Source: Patescibacteria group bacterium UBA918
GTDB taxonomy: Bacteria > Patescibacteriota > Minisyncoccia > Phycocordibacterales > UBA918
DNA: 28,130 bases
Direction: 5' to 3'
Assembly: GCA_002293845.1 (NCBI GenBank)
Contig: DBEA01000010.1
Span: forward strand, 71,550-99,679
In this document: positions 13,920-22,240 of the stretch, one piece after another
Layout of the letters: each line of letters starts with the position of its first letter
Position numbering within the stretch: the first letter of the stretch is position 1
Program-made: the position numbers and the translations under genes
Notes under the pieces: model-generated
Told to the model about the DNA's origin: nothing
What the model saw: the letters and a program-made list of their open reading frames with translations, nothing else
Databases searched by the model: none

Positions 13920-14636
13920 ATGCCCGAAGAGAACAGCTCCTTCATTCCTAAAAGCGGTGTAAAGACCGTCAAGAGATCCCAGAGCAATAAACGGATCTAT
14001 CTTTTGGCTTACATCAGCTACATTTTCTTTTTCAGTACGCTTTTCGCCGTTATCGGCGTCTATATCTACGGCGCCACCGTCGACCGTTCGCTTTCCAGGC
14101 TCAAGGAACAGATGGTGGCCGAACGACAGCGGTTCGCGGTCGCGGAGATCGAAAACATAAAACAGCTAGATCGTCGTTTGTCGACCGCGGAGCGGTTGGT
14201 GAACGAATCGACCGCTCCATCCAGACTATTTCCCGATATCGAGCGTATAGTATCGTCCGACATAGAATTTTCCGGTTTGAGCTACGAACAATTGCCCAAT
14301 CGTAAATTCATCTTGGAGTTGGAGGGCAAGGCCGACGAGTTCAACCAGATCGTCGCGCAACAGCAACTGATAAAAGGCAGTGGATTGCTCTCGGACGCGC
14401 GCGTGGTGGAGTATGATTACAGTGTCAGTGGAGAGGAAGGCAGCTCGATCTCGGGCGATGCCGTCCTGACCTTCGTTTTTGCCGACACTCGCGATCTGTC
14501 CGCGATAGCCTATGTCCCGCGCGAGGAGACAGTAGAGATCATGGCTTCGACTACCAATGCGGTCATCGAAGATAGTGTGACCGCTGCCGGCGATCAGGTC
14601 GATGTCGTCGAAGAGGGGTCAACAGTATCCGAATAA
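13920..14636 (+). CDS. pilN: PilN-like type IV pilus inner-membrane protein
   Basis: 238 residues, with a short cytoplasmic N-terminus, one membrane helix (LLAYISYIFFFSTLFAVIGVYIYG, about 28-51, so a bitopic protein), a coiled-coil stretch (SRLKEQMVAERQRFAVAEIENIKQLDRRLSTAERLV) and a ferredoxin-like C-terminal domain. This is the PilN layout. Direct sequence similarity to PilN is weak, so the name rests on topology and on lying between pilM and a PilO-like gene. The C-terminal ~40 residues are acidic and low complexity. It binds PilM inside and PilO outside in known systems. Confidence 0.75.
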   Translation: MPEENSSFIPKSGVKTVKRSQSNKRIYLLAYISYIFFFSTLFAVIGVYIYGATVDRSLSRLKEQMVAERQRFAVAEIENIKQLDRRLSTAERLVNESTAPSRLFPDIERIVSSDIEFSGLSYEQLPNRKFILELEGKADEFNQIVAQQQLIKGSGLLSDARVVEYDYSVSGEEGSSISGDAVLTFVFADTRDLSAIAYVPREETVEIMASTTNAVIEDSVTAAGDQVDVVEEGSTVSE

Positions 14637-14645
14637 TACATCCAT

Positions 14646-15275
14646 ATGCGTTTTCAAGCCGGCTTACAAATAATTCTCCTGGTCACCGCGGTGGTGATCG
14701 TATTTACCGTGATCAAGCCGAAATTCGATTCTATCCGAGAGGCTCAGGTCGAGGCGCTCTCGTATCAGAGCGCTGTCGATAACATCGGCCAATACAACGC
14801 CCGACTGCAGCAGTTGACCGATCAAGCCGGAGCCATTTCCGCCGAGGAGCTAGCGGCATTGTATCGTTATCTGCCGGAAAGCGTAGATGCGGTGGCCGTG
14901 GGCAGAGACATCAATAACATCGCCGATAAAAACGGTCTCCTACTCTTGGATGTGGTCCCTAAAGACGGAGTCGAGATCGTGGTCGATGCCGAAGCCGCCC
15001 CGGCGACCGATCCGGCGGTTATGGATCCGGCGATGATGCCGGTCGAAGGGACTTATGCGGAAGGCCAACCGTCTCGAAAGTCCAGCGTCCTTATGTCTCA
15101 TGCTTTTGCGGTTGAGGTCATCGGTACTTATGACAGCATGAAGTCGATGTTAGAGGATCTCGAAAGGAACGATTATCCTCTCCGAGTGGTCGAATTTTCT
15201 TTCGGAGTGGACGAGGAGGGGTCGGACTTAGTCGAATATTCTCTGGTTTTGGAAACGTACTCTTTAACATCATAA
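14646..15275 (+). CDS. pilO: PilO-like type IV pilus inner-membrane protein
   Basis: 209 residues: an N-terminal membrane helix (GLQIILLVTAVVIVFTVI, about 5-22), a coiled coil (IREAQVEALSYQSAVDNIGQYNARLQQLTDQ) and a PilO-type alpha/beta domain in which SHAFAVEVIGTYDSMKSMLEDLERNDYPLRVVEFSF matches the usual conserved end. Pairs with PilN to form the alignment subcomplex. A proline/alanine/methionine-rich insert (PAVMDPAMMPVEG) sits before the last third. Nine bases after pilN. Confidence 0.75.
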   Translation: MRFQAGLQIILLVTAVVIVFTVIKPKFDSIREAQVEALSYQSAVDNIGQYNARLQQLTDQAGAISAEELAALYRYLPESVDAVAVGRDINNIADKNGLLLLDVVPKDGVEIVVDAEAAPATDPAVMDPAMMPVEGTYAEGQPSRKSSVLMSHAFAVEVIGTYDSMKSMLEDLERNDYPLRVVEFSFGVDEEGSDLVEYSLVLETYSLTS

Positions 15276-15295
15276 GTGACCACCTAAGCAATCAT

Positions 15296-15577
15296 ATGGG
15301 ATCGATAGTGAAAAACTTGATGATAGCGGTGGTGGTGGTCGGAGTCTTATACTTCGGCTATAAGTTCTTCTTTGCGGCCGGAGACGCGGAGTTGGTCGTA
15401 GACGGCGGTAGCGAAGGTCAATTGGTGGCCAGTGAATTTTTGATAAAACTCAACGAATTACAATCTATAGATTTTTCGAGCGATCTGTTCTCCGATGTTC
15501 GTTTCAACTCCTTCCAGTCTTTTAGTACCGTGCCCGATCCCGTCGAGTCAGGCAGAGACAATCCCTTTTCTCGATAA
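15296..15577 (+). CDS. small bitopic protein of the pil locus
   Basis: 93 residues: one N-terminal membrane segment (LMIAVVVVGVLYFGYKFFFA) and a short outside part ending PDPVESGRDNPFSR. Its place after pilO is where PilP sits in other systems, and the ending NPF resembles the short pilus-locus proteins of CPR genomes, but there is no PilP beta-domain and no lipobox. Likely a partner of the PilN/PilO complex by position only. Confidence 0.65.
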   Translation: MGSIVKNLMIAVVVVGVLYFGYKFFFAAGDAELVVDGGSEGQLVASEFLIKLNELQSIDFSSDLFSDVRFNSFQSFSTVPDPVESGRDNPFSR

Positions 15578-15620
15578 GGCGGCCATCGGCGGACGGTTCT
15601 ACGTTTGACCCAGTATCAAA

Positions 15621-17534
15621 ATGGATCTTGTTAACGAATTGCAGAAAGAGGGGATCCTCGCTGCCGAGATGGCGGCGTCGGCCTCGAAACAGATCGCTTC
15701 CGGGATGTCTTTGGAGCAGTCGCTTTTATCCGCCGGCGTGGCTCGGGACGTGGTGCGTGAGAGGTTGGCGAAATTTTACGGTATCCCTGCTTATGTGCCG
15801 GCCGAAGGCGAGACCGTCTCTCAAAAAGTCCTAGAATACATTCCGGCCGAAGCCGCCAAGAATTACAACATAGTCCCTTTGAAGGTGGAGGAGGACACCT
15901 TGCTCATCGGCGTTAACGATCCGGAGGACTTTCGCCTGCGAGAGGTTCTGAACTTCGTAAGTACCAAACACGGACTTCCATACAAATACGTTTTTTTACT
16001 CAGCGACGATCTGGGAAAATTCTTACGGGGATATGAGAATTTGACCGGAGAGGTCGGCGAGGCGCTCACTACTTTAGAGACCGAATTGAACGATGAGATC
16101 GCCTTTCGCAAGGAGCAAGACGATGATGATGTCCAACGTTTGGCCGCAGAGCATATCAAGGAAGATGCTCCGGTCACCAAACTAGTGGCCACGATATTGC
16201 GTTACGCGGTGGATGGCAACGCTTCGGATATCCATGTGGAACCGACCGACAATAAAGTACGGGTGCGTTTTCGTGTCGATGGAGACCTACAGACCAGTTT
16301 GGAACTGCCTCGCAACGTCCAGTCGGCGGTGGTGGCCCGCGTCAAGATCTTGTCGTCGATGAGGCTAGACGAACGTCGTAAGCCGCAAGACGGCCGCTTC
16401 TCGGCGACTTTCGACGGTCGCAAGATCGATTTCCGAGTCTCGACCTTTCCCACTCAGTATGGTGAAAAGGTAGTGATGCGTATTTTGGATAACGAACGAG
16501 GCGTGCGCACGATCGATAGTATCGGTCTTAGCGAGCACCATAAGGAGGTGGTCCGACGTTTGGTGCAAGAGCCGTACGGAATAATTTTGATATCCGGCCC
16601 TACTGGTAGCGGTAAATCGACGACCTTGTATTCGATGCTGTCCGAAGTCGATCGCTCTACCAAGAACGTGCTTTCTCTCGAGGATCCGATCGAGTACAAC
16701 ATCGAAGGCGTCTCTCAGTCGCAAGTGCGACCGGAGATCGGTTATTCCTTCGCTAATGGACTTAGGACGGCGCTTCGTCAGGACCCGGACGTCATACTGG
16801 TGGGCGAGATCCGCGACAAAGAGACTGCGCAACTCGCGATTCAGGCCGCGCTCACCGGACACTTGGTGCTTTCGACGATCCACACCAACAACTCCATCGG
16901 CGTGGTGGCGCGGTTGATAGACATGGGAGTGGATCCGTACCTGATCGCGCCGACCTTGAAACTCGCCATGGCCCAACGTTTGTCCCGCCGACTTTGTCCG
17001 CCTGGAAAGAAGGTGCCGATAGACGAAAGCACCAAGAAGATGTTCGAAAAGGAATTCGAGACTTTGCCGGATAAATATCACGATCGCATCCCGCCGCTCG
17101 ATAGCATCTATCATCCCGAACCGGCGCCAGGTTGTGCGTCCGGTACCAAAGGGCGCATCGCTGTTATGGAAGTTCTGGAGGTGGATCAAGAGATACAAGA
17201 CCTTATCCTAAAGGGTGGATCAGAAACGCAGATATACGAGGCGGCCAGAAAGAACGGTTTCATGAGCATGAAGGAGGACGCTATTATCAAGGCTCTCACC
17301 GGCCAGATTCCGTTCGAGGAAGTCAACAGTTTCGGTACCAAGGTCGGCGGCGGGGAGGAAGAGGAGGATCAGTATATAGCGACGCCCAAGGTGGAGATGT
17401 CCGACACGGGGGAGATAGGAACCGTGTCTATGTCTGCGGAAGCGCCGGCTAAAACGCCTGGAGCCGCGGCCGCGACAAAGAACGTCGACAATATACCCAA
17501 CCCTGACGCTGGTACCGACAAGGCAGGGTTATAA
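15621..17534 (+). CDS. pilB: type IV pilus extension ATPase PilB
   Basis: Hexameric motor that drives pilin insertion. Seen: the N-terminal GspE/MshEN-like domain (1-150), ASDIHVEP (201-208), Walker A GPTGSGKST (326-334), Asp box EDPIEYNIEGV (354-364), Walker B VILVGEIRD (391-399) and the His box STIHTNN (418-424). 637 residues is longer than the usual ~570; the excess is an acidic then Ala/Pro-rich C-terminal tail (575-637). The zinc-binding tetracysteine normally in the C-terminal domain is reduced: only Cys459 and Cys505 remain, where CxxC pairs are expected. Ten bases before the receiver-domain gene. Confidence 0.95.
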   Translation: MDLVNELQKEGILAAEMAASASKQIASGMSLEQSLLSAGVARDVVRERLAKFYGIPAYVPAEGETVSQKVLEYIPAEAAKNYNIVPLKVEEDTLLIGVNDPEDFRLREVLNFVSTKHGLPYKYVFLLSDDLGKFLRGYENLTGEVGEALTTLETELNDEIAFRKEQDDDDVQRLAAEHIKEDAPVTKLVATILRYAVDGNASDIHVEPTDNKVRVRFRVDGDLQTSLELPRNVQSAVVARVKILSSMRLDERRKPQDGRFSATFDGRKIDFRVSTFPTQYGEKVVMRILDNERGVRTIDSIGLSEHHKEVVRRLVQEPYGIILISGPTGSGKSTTLYSMLSEVDRSTKNVLSLEDPIEYNIEGVSQSQVRPEIGYSFANGLRTALRQDPDVILVGEIRDKETAQLAIQAALTGHLVLSTIHTNNSIGVVARLIDMGVDPYLIAPTLKLAMAQRLSRRLCPPGKKVPIDESTKKMFEKEFETLPDKYHDRIPPLDSIYHPEPAPGCASGTKGRIAVMEVLEVDQEIQDLILKGGSETQIYEAARKNGFMSMKEDAIIKALTGQIPFEEVNSFGTKVGGGEEEEDQYIATPKVEMSDTGEIGTVSMSAEAPAKTPGAAAATKNVDNIPNPDAGTDKAGL

Positions 17535-17543
17535 TGTGAAGGT

Positions 17544-17921
17544 ATGAAAGTGTTGCTGGTAGACGATGACGCATTCTTGCGCGACATGTACGCCACCAAG
17601 TTCATCGAGTGCGGACATGAAGTCGAGTCGGCCAGTGATGCCGCGGAGGCGCTCAGGCTCATCAAAGACAAGCAGTATGACATCGTGTTGCTCGACATGG
17701 TCATGCCGGGCATGGGCGGTTTGGACTTGCTGAAAGGGATCAAGCAGGCAGAATTGAAGCGTCAAACCATGCTTGTCGTGCTCTCCAATCAGAGTGAGAC
17801 GTCGGACCGTTCGGCCGCGGCCGAACTAGGAGCGGATGGTTACATAGTGAAGGCCGAGTCCATTCCGAGCGACATAGTCAAACAGGTCGAGACACTTTAC
17901 GCCGATAAGAAACAAAAATAA
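17544..17921 (+). CDS. single-domain response regulator in the pil locus
   Basis: A 125-residue CheY-like receiver with no output domain. Acidic pocket Asp7-Asp9 (VDDD), phospho-acceptor Asp51 (DIVLLDMVMPG), switch residue Ser81 (VVLSNQ) and Lys103 (GYIVKAE) are all present, so it should be phosphorylatable. It lies between pilB and pilT and its stop shares a base with the pilT start (TAATG), so it is co-translated with the motor genes. In other bacteria PilG/PilH-type receivers control pilus motors; here a direct role on PilB or PilT is likely but inferred. No histidine kinase is in the window. Confidence 0.92.
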   Translation: MKVLLVDDDAFLRDMYATKFIECGHEVESASDAAEALRLIKDKQYDIVLLDMVMPGMGGLDLLKGIKQAELKRQTMLVVLSNQSETSDRSAAAELGADGYIVKAESIPSDIVKQVETLYADKKQK

Positions 17922-18988
17922 TGCGCGTCGATTATAGAAGAGAATTAGAGGAATTGGTCAATGTGGTCATTTCCGAAAACGGCTCCGACATCCACTTGTC
18001 GGTCGGTTCGCATCCCATCGTGCGGGTCATGGGGGCCCTCATTCCTTTGGTCAAGAAGCCGGTGCTCACCGCCGAGGATTTGAACGGATTCTGCGGGGTT
18101 CTGATGAACGATAAAAAGACGAAGGAGTTCACCCCCATCCACGAAATCGATTTCTCTTACGCTTCTCCCGACGGTACTCGCTTTCGCGGCAACGCTTACT
18201 ACCAACAGGGTCAGCCTTCCGTAGCCTTGCGCCACATACCGAACAAGATTCGCAATCTAGAGGAATTGAATTTGCCTCCCATCTTGGAAAGCTTCGCCCA
18301 GCGGCCGCAAGGATTCTTTTTGTGCGTCGGTCCTGTGGGTCAAGGTAAATCCACGACATTGGCCGCCATGATACAGATCATCAACCAGAGTCGATCCGAC
18401 CATATTGTGACGATCGAGGATCCGATCGAGTACGTCTACCAACCCGACCAGGCGCTCATCGAACAACGGGAGGTCGGTACCGACACCGAGGATTTCGCTA
18501 CAGGTCTCAACGCCACTTTTCGTCAGGACATCGATGTGATACTCGTCGGAGAAATGCGCAATTCCGAGACGATCGCTACGGCCGTGACGGCGGCGGAGAC
18601 CGGACACCTAGTGTTCTCGACCTTACATACCAACAACGCCGCTCAGACGATCGACCGTATCATCGACAGTTTTCCGTCCGGCCAACAAGATCAGATTCGG
18701 GTGCAGTTGGCCGGTTCGCTCATGGGCATCTTTTCTCAACGTCTGGTACCGCGCATCCAAGGTGGAATGGTGCCGACCTATGAGTTATTGATCAACAACA
18801 GCGCGGTCTCCAATCTCATTCGTGAGCGTCGAACGCATGAGATCCAGACGGTGATCGAGACCGGACTAGAGCACGGCATGATCGACATGAACCGCTCGCT
18901 CATCGATCTGGTGAAGAAGGGGGAAATAACGGTCGAGAACGCCTTCGCGTATTCAGTGAATCCTAAAGGTTTAGAGAGGTTGATGTAA
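17921..18988 (+). CDS. pilT: type IV pilus retraction ATPase PilT
   Basis: Disassembles the pilus for twitching and DNA uptake. Seen: GSDIHLSVG (21-29), Walker A GPVGQGKST (137-145, where GPTGSGKST is usual), EDPIEYVY (166-173), Walker B VILVGEMRN (206-214), His box STLHTNN (233-239) and the NLIRER block of the PilT C-terminal domain. 355 residues is the normal length. The Walker A keeps Gly-Lys-Ser. Overlaps the upstream receiver gene by one base. Followed by a repeat-rich gap, so pilC has its own promoter. Confidence 0.94.
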   Translation: MRVDYRRELEELVNVVISENGSDIHLSVGSHPIVRVMGALIPLVKKPVLTAEDLNGFCGVLMNDKKTKEFTPIHEIDFSYASPDGTRFRGNAYYQQGQPSVALRHIPNKIRNLEELNLPPILESFAQRPQGFFLCVGPVGQGKSTTLAAMIQIINQSRSDHIVTIEDPIEYVYQPDQALIEQREVGTDTEDFATGLNATFRQDIDVILVGEMRNSETIATAVTAAETGHLVFSTLHTNNAAQTIDRIIDSFPSGQQDQIRVQLAGSLMGIFSQRLVPRIQGGMVPTYELLINNSAVSNLIRERRTHEIQTVIETGLEHGMIDMNRSLIDLVKKGEITVENAFAYSVNPKGLERLM

Positions 18989-18994
18989 GCAATT

Positions 18995-19093
18995 TAAGTT
19001 AAAAAGTTCATAAAGTTCTTAAAGTCTACAAAAACCATGCAAACAACAAGCAAAAAAATACTTTTAACTTTCAACTTTTAACTTTATAGACTT
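18995..19093. repeat. AT-rich inverted tract between pilT and pilC
   Basis: A left tract of AAGTTAAAAAGTTC-like units (about 18996-19028) faces a right tract of TTTTAACTTTCAACTTTTAA (19061-19080) and TATAGACTT, roughly reverse-complementary. The right arm contains TATAGA (19085-19090), exactly six bases before the pilC ATG, so the repeat seems to supply the pilC -10 box. Confidence 0.6.
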
Positions 19094-19096
19094 GTT

Positions 19097-20305
19097 ATGT
19101 TGTTCTCTTATAAGGCCATAGACCAAAATAACGTAAAGCGAGAGGGGACCGTCGAAGCTAGCAACATCGACGCGGCCATCTCGACCGTCCAGAAACTCAG
19201 CTACACGGTCATTTCCATCGACCCGGTCGAAGAGAAGAACGACATCTTCAAGTTCGAGATCAAATGGTTTCAGCGCATCTCTAACAAAGAGGTGGTGATA
19301 CTCTCGCGTCAGTTGGCGACATTGTTCGACGCGCAGGTGTCGGCTTTACGCGTCTTTCGTTTGTTGGGCGCGGAAGCGGAGAACCCGCAGATGCGGGCAG
19401 TTTTGAACGATATCGGCGACGACCTCCAGGCCGGCAGTTCCATATCACGTGCTATGTCAGCGCATCCGGAGGTGTTCTCTCCCTTTTATATCAACATGGT
19501 GCGTTCCGGCGAAGAGTCCGGTTCCATGGAGCGATCGTTCAATTACTTGGCCGAATACCTCGACCGCACCTATCAGGTGATCACCAAAGCCCGTAACGCT
19601 CTCGTATATCCGGCTTTCGTGATCGGCGTATTCATTCTGGTCATGGGACTCATGCTCACGATGGTGATTCCCCGCATCAGTCAGATATTGATCGATTCCG
19701 GACAAGAGCTACCTATCTATACCAAGATCGTCATCGCCATATCTTCTTTCGTCACCGATTATATCGGCGTATTGATCGCTCTTGTCGCTATTGGCGGGGT
19801 GTTCTTGTGGCGGTTCGTCAGAACGCCGGTCGGCAAGAGAGCTTACGACGAGTTCAAGATCTCCATCCCCTATGTGGGAGACCTGTATCGCAAGCTCTAC
19901 CTTACTCGCGTGTGCGACAACCTCTCTACCATGCTCCAAAGCGGCATCTCCATGCCCCAGGCGCTGGAGGTCACGGCCGAGGTGGTCGACAACGCGGTGT
20001 TCAAGGAGATCATCGACAACACGCTCATCGAAGTCAAGGCCGGCCGGTCGTTCGCCGACGCGGTCTCCGAATACCCGGAGATTCCGGGTGTGCTATCGCA
20101 GATGGCCAAGGTCGGCGAGGAGACCGGAAACCTATCCGAGATCATGAAGACATTGGCGATGTTCTACAACCGCGAAGTGAATAACGCGGTGGATACTCTC
20201 ATCGGTTTGATCGAGCCGTTGATGATAGTCCTCCTGGGTCTCGGTGTCGGTACCTTATTGGCGTCCGTGCTGATGCCGATTTACAACATGACCGCCGCCA
20301 TTTAA
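19097..20305 (+). CDS. pilC: type IV pilus inner-membrane platform protein PilC
   Basis: 402 residues with two T2SF domains (about 67-190 and 270-395) and three membrane segments: YPAFVIGVFILVMGLMLTMV, YIGVLIALVAIGGVFLW and LIEPLMIVLLGLGVGTLLASVL. Seen motifs: LSRQLATLFDAQV at the start of repeat 1, GEESGSMERSF, then YLTRVCDNLSTMLQSGI and VGEETGNLSEIM in repeat 2. It anchors the PilB/PilT hexamer and moves pilins. The last codon and stop (ATT TAA) lie in the left arm of a palindromic repeat element that continues downstream. Confidence 0.94.
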   Translation: MLFSYKAIDQNNVKREGTVEASNIDAAISTVQKLSYTVISIDPVEEKNDIFKFEIKWFQRISNKEVVILSRQLATLFDAQVSALRVFRLLGAEAENPQMRAVLNDIGDDLQAGSSISRAMSAHPEVFSPFYINMVRSGEESGSMERSFNYLAEYLDRTYQVITKARNALVYPAFVIGVFILVMGLMLTMVIPRISQILIDSGQELPIYTKIVIAISSFVTDYIGVLIALVAIGGVFLWRFVRTPVGKRAYDEFKISIPYVGDLYRKLYLTRVCDNLSTMLQSGISMPQALEVTAEVVDNAVFKEIIDNTLIEVKAGRSFADAVSEYPEIPGVLSQMAKVGEETGNLSEIMKTLAMFYNREVNNAVDTLIGLIEPLMIVLLGLGVGTLLASVLMPIYNMTAAI

Positions 20306-20428
20306 ACTCTCAGAATCGGACGATTTCTGCGTTGCGCGGCGGCAAAATAACACTCGTCGTATGTCCATATACGCCTCGCGTTATTTTCCTTGCGCGCCTT
20401 GAAATCGCCTCGATTCTGAGAGTTTAAA
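20301..20428. repeat. palindromic element, copy 2, overlapping the pilC stop codon
   Basis: Perfect 18-bp terminal arms TTTAAACTCTCAGAATCG and CGATTCTGAGAGTTTAAA, then a second paired block GATTTC/GAAATC. The interior has GCGTTGCG, a stem AAAATAAC...GTTATTTT closed by CGTAT...ATACG, and GCGCCTTGAA. The ordered interior blocks match copy 1 in recG. It may also act as the pilC transcript end, though it has no T-run. Confidence 0.8.
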
Positions 20429-20441
20429 GATCCTGACACAC

Positions 20442-20546
20442 ATTTTTTCTAAAACCATGTCGTTTCCTCGCAAAAACATTCACCGTATGTCAATAATACG
20501 GCTCATGTTTTTGTTTCAGTCCGCGTAGGTGCTCTAAAAGAAAAAT
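20442..20546. repeat. degenerate palindromic element, copy 3
   Basis: Outer arms ATTTTTTCT and AGAAAAAT, interior hairpin CAAAAACAT..CCGTAT with ATACGG..ATGTTTTTG (20471-20513). The loop region CGTATGTC is shared with copy 2, but the GCGTTGCG and GCGCCTTGAA blocks are lost. Part of the 438-base gene-free gap between pilC and the first pilin. Confidence 0.5.
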
Positions 20547-20595
20547 CTTGCGTCAAATTATCTCCTATAAATTCTGTGTATTCTAAAATTTGTAT

Positions 20596-20632
20596 TCTAA
20601 ACACTAACAACTAAAAACTGAAACCTAGTTTT
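20596..20632. repeat. AACTAAAAACTGAAACCT tract
   Basis: Single-orientation tract of CTAAACACTAACAACTAAAA units in the pilC-pilin gap. The rest of this gap (20633-20743) holds only a possible -10 (TATAGAAT, near 20669) for the first pilin and no gene. Confidence 0.5.
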
Positions 20633-20743
20633 ATCCACATCAAATCACATTTCATCGAAGCATTGGCTATAGAATTAGTTGTAACCAGGTTCGAGACACG
20701 CAGCTGATGTCTGGAGACTGTGTCATTAAAAATAATAAATAAT

Positions 20744-21136
20744 ATGTTGAAACAAAAACTGCACAAAGGCTTCACCCTCATCGAACTCCTCGTGGTCATC
20801 GCCATCATCGGCATCTTGGCCTCGGTGGTGTTGGCTTCGCTTAACAGCGCGCGTGACAAGGGTGAGGACGCCGCCATCAAATCGAACCTTAACAACGCTC
20901 GAGGTCAAGCCGCTCTCTTCTACGATGACAACGGCGATTACGACGGTGTCTGCGATGCTGGTGACGGTACCATCGCCGATATGATCCCGGCTGGGGGTAG
21001 TTGTCGAGACGATGCCGATCACTGGATCGCTTACGCTTCTTTGGTGAGCGCTAGCAGTTCCGCATACTGCGTCGACTCCGAAGGAAACGCTGTAACCACC
21101 GCAGCCGATCTGTCGGCCGAGACCACCTGCGAATAA
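20744..21136 (+). CDS. type IV pilin (paralogue 1)
   Basis: 130 residues. Leader MLKQKLHKG is cleaved before Phe (G/FTLIELLVVIAIIGILASVV), with Glu+5, the classic N-methylated pilin start. The globular part is short and acidic, with cysteines near the end that could form the D-loop disulfide (SAYCVDSEGN to AETTCE). I chose ATG 20744; a GTG frame start at 20720 would lengthen the leader by eight residues. A strong terminator follows. It shares the coding sequence of its N-terminal helix almost base for base with the next two pilin genes. Candidate major subunit. Confidence 0.93.
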   Translation: MLKQKLHKGFTLIELLVVIAIIGILASVVLASLNSARDKGEDAAIKSNLNNARGQAALFYDDNGDYDGVCDAGDGTIADMIPAGGSCRDDADHWIAYASLVSASSSAYCVDSEGNAVTTAADLSAETTCE

Positions 21137-21151
21137 CACGCTGGACATTTC

Positions 21152-21180
21152 GAAAAGCGGGCCTTTGGCCCGCTTTTCTT
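21152..21180 (+). terminator. terminator after pilin 1
   Basis: GAAAAGCGGGCC-TTT-GGCCCGCTTTTC followed by TT. A perfect 12-bp stem. Confidence 0.85.
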
Positions 21181-21251
21181 ATACACATCTTTTCAATTAT
21201 TCGAGGAATATCCATGGTAAAAAGATGGGATAGAATTAATAAATTTATCCT

Positions 21252-21701
21252 ATGATCGAGAATGTTAAAAAAATCGGAGGGCGGGCAGGCGTTCGCGGCT
21301 TCACCCTCATCGAACTCCTCGTGGTCATCGCCATCATCGGCATCTTGGCCTCGGTGGTGTTGGCTTCCCTAAACTCGGCTCGCAGCAAAGGAGCCGACGC
21401 GGCCATCAAGTCGAACATCAACAACGCCCGCGCTCAAGCAGAGATCTTCTACGATAGTCAGTCTCCGAACAGCTACACTAGCGTCTGTACCGCCGCTGGG
21501 GGTATCGCCGCCATGGATGCCGCCGCCGCTAATGCGGCCGGCGGCGTGGGTTACTCGCAGTGTGGTTCTACCGCCACCGCCTGGGCCCTTAAGGCTCGCT
21601 TGGTATCGAACACCGGCCAGTACTACTGCGTCGACTCCACCGGTGCCGCTAAGACCATTACGGGCACGTATAGCGACGCGGCTTCTACGGTCTGTCCGTA
21701 A
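21252..21701 (+). CDS. type IV pilin (paralogue 2)
   Basis: 149 residues. A longer 16-residue leader (MIENVKKIGGRAGVRG) precedes the FTLIELLVVIAIIG helix. The globular domain has SPNSYTSVCTAAGG, TATAWALKARLVSNTGQYYC and DSTGAAKTITGTYSD, nearly identical to paralogue 3. -10 box TAGAAT (21231-21236) lies 15 bases before the ATG. Of the three pilins, 2 and 3 form the close pair and 1 differs after the helix. Confidence 0.93.
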   Translation: MIENVKKIGGRAGVRGFTLIELLVVIAIIGILASVVLASLNSARSKGADAAIKSNINNARAQAEIFYDSQSPNSYTSVCTAAGGIAAMDAAAANAAGGVGYSQCGSTATAWALKARLVSNTGQYYCVDSTGAAKTITGTYSDAASTVCP

Positions 21702-21739
21702 AATCACCAAACAAGTCTTGTAGATTGTAAACTTATCCA

Positions 21740-21780
21740 CATCATCCGCCTGATTCTCGGATGATGTTCGGCGTTATAAT
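21740..21780 (+). promoter_or_regulatory. inverted repeat and -10 box before pilin 3
   Basis: Perfect 9-bp arms CATCATCCG (21740-21748) and CGGATGATG (21758-21766), then TATAAT at 21775-21780. The repeat lies where the -35 should be, so it could be an operator or a short terminator of pilin 2; no T-run follows. Confidence 0.5.
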
Positions 21781-21805
21781 CGTGATGGATCATTAAATTA
21801 ATTTT

Positions 21806-22234
21806 ATGTATAAATATTCATCACAGCGCGGCTTCACCCTTATCGAACTCCTCGTGGTCATCGCCATCATCGGCATCTTGGCCTCGGTGGTGTTGGCGAG
21901 CCTCAATAGCGCTCGCAGTAAGGGCGCCGACGCGGCCATCAAGTCGAACATCAACAATGCCCGCGCTCAAGCGGAGATCTTCTACGATAGCCAGTCCCCG
22001 AACAGCTATACTAACGTCTGTACCGCCGCTGGAGGTGTAGCCGCTATGCATGATGGGGCCGCCAACTCAGCTGGAGGTGTCGGTTACGCTGCTTGTGGTA
22101 GCACCGCCACCGCTTGGGCTCTTAAGGCTCGTCTAGTGTCGAATACCGGCCAGTACTACTGCGTCGACTCCACCGGTGCCGCTAAGACCATTACCGGCAC
22201 GTACAGTGATACTGCAGACACTGTTTGTCCGTAA
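21806..22234 (+). CDS. type IV pilin (paralogue 3)
   Basis: 142 residues: leader MYKYSSQRG, helix FTLIELLVVIAIIG, then a globular domain almost the same as paralogue 2 (differences include TNVCTAAGG and GGVAAMHDGAANSAGG). The two cysteine positions (QYYCVDS and DTVCP) are kept. Its own TATAAT is 25 bases upstream and a strong terminator follows, so it is a separate transcript. Near identity to paralogue 2 at DNA level implies recent duplication or gene conversion. Confidence 0.93.
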   Translation: MYKYSSQRGFTLIELLVVIAIIGILASVVLASLNSARSKGADAAIKSNINNARAQAEIFYDSQSPNSYTNVCTAAGGVAAMHDGAANSAGGVGYAACGSTATAWALKARLVSNTGQYYCVDSTGAAKTITGTYSDTADTVCP

Positions 22235-22240
22235 TTTTCT

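Noticed and set aside
16365..17198. 277-codon minus-strand open frame
   Set aside because: Antisense shadow of pilB, with no recognisable motifs.
20301..20546. CRISPR array or tandem repeat array
   Set aside because: Only two diverged palindromic copies, no regular spacers and no cas genes in the window.
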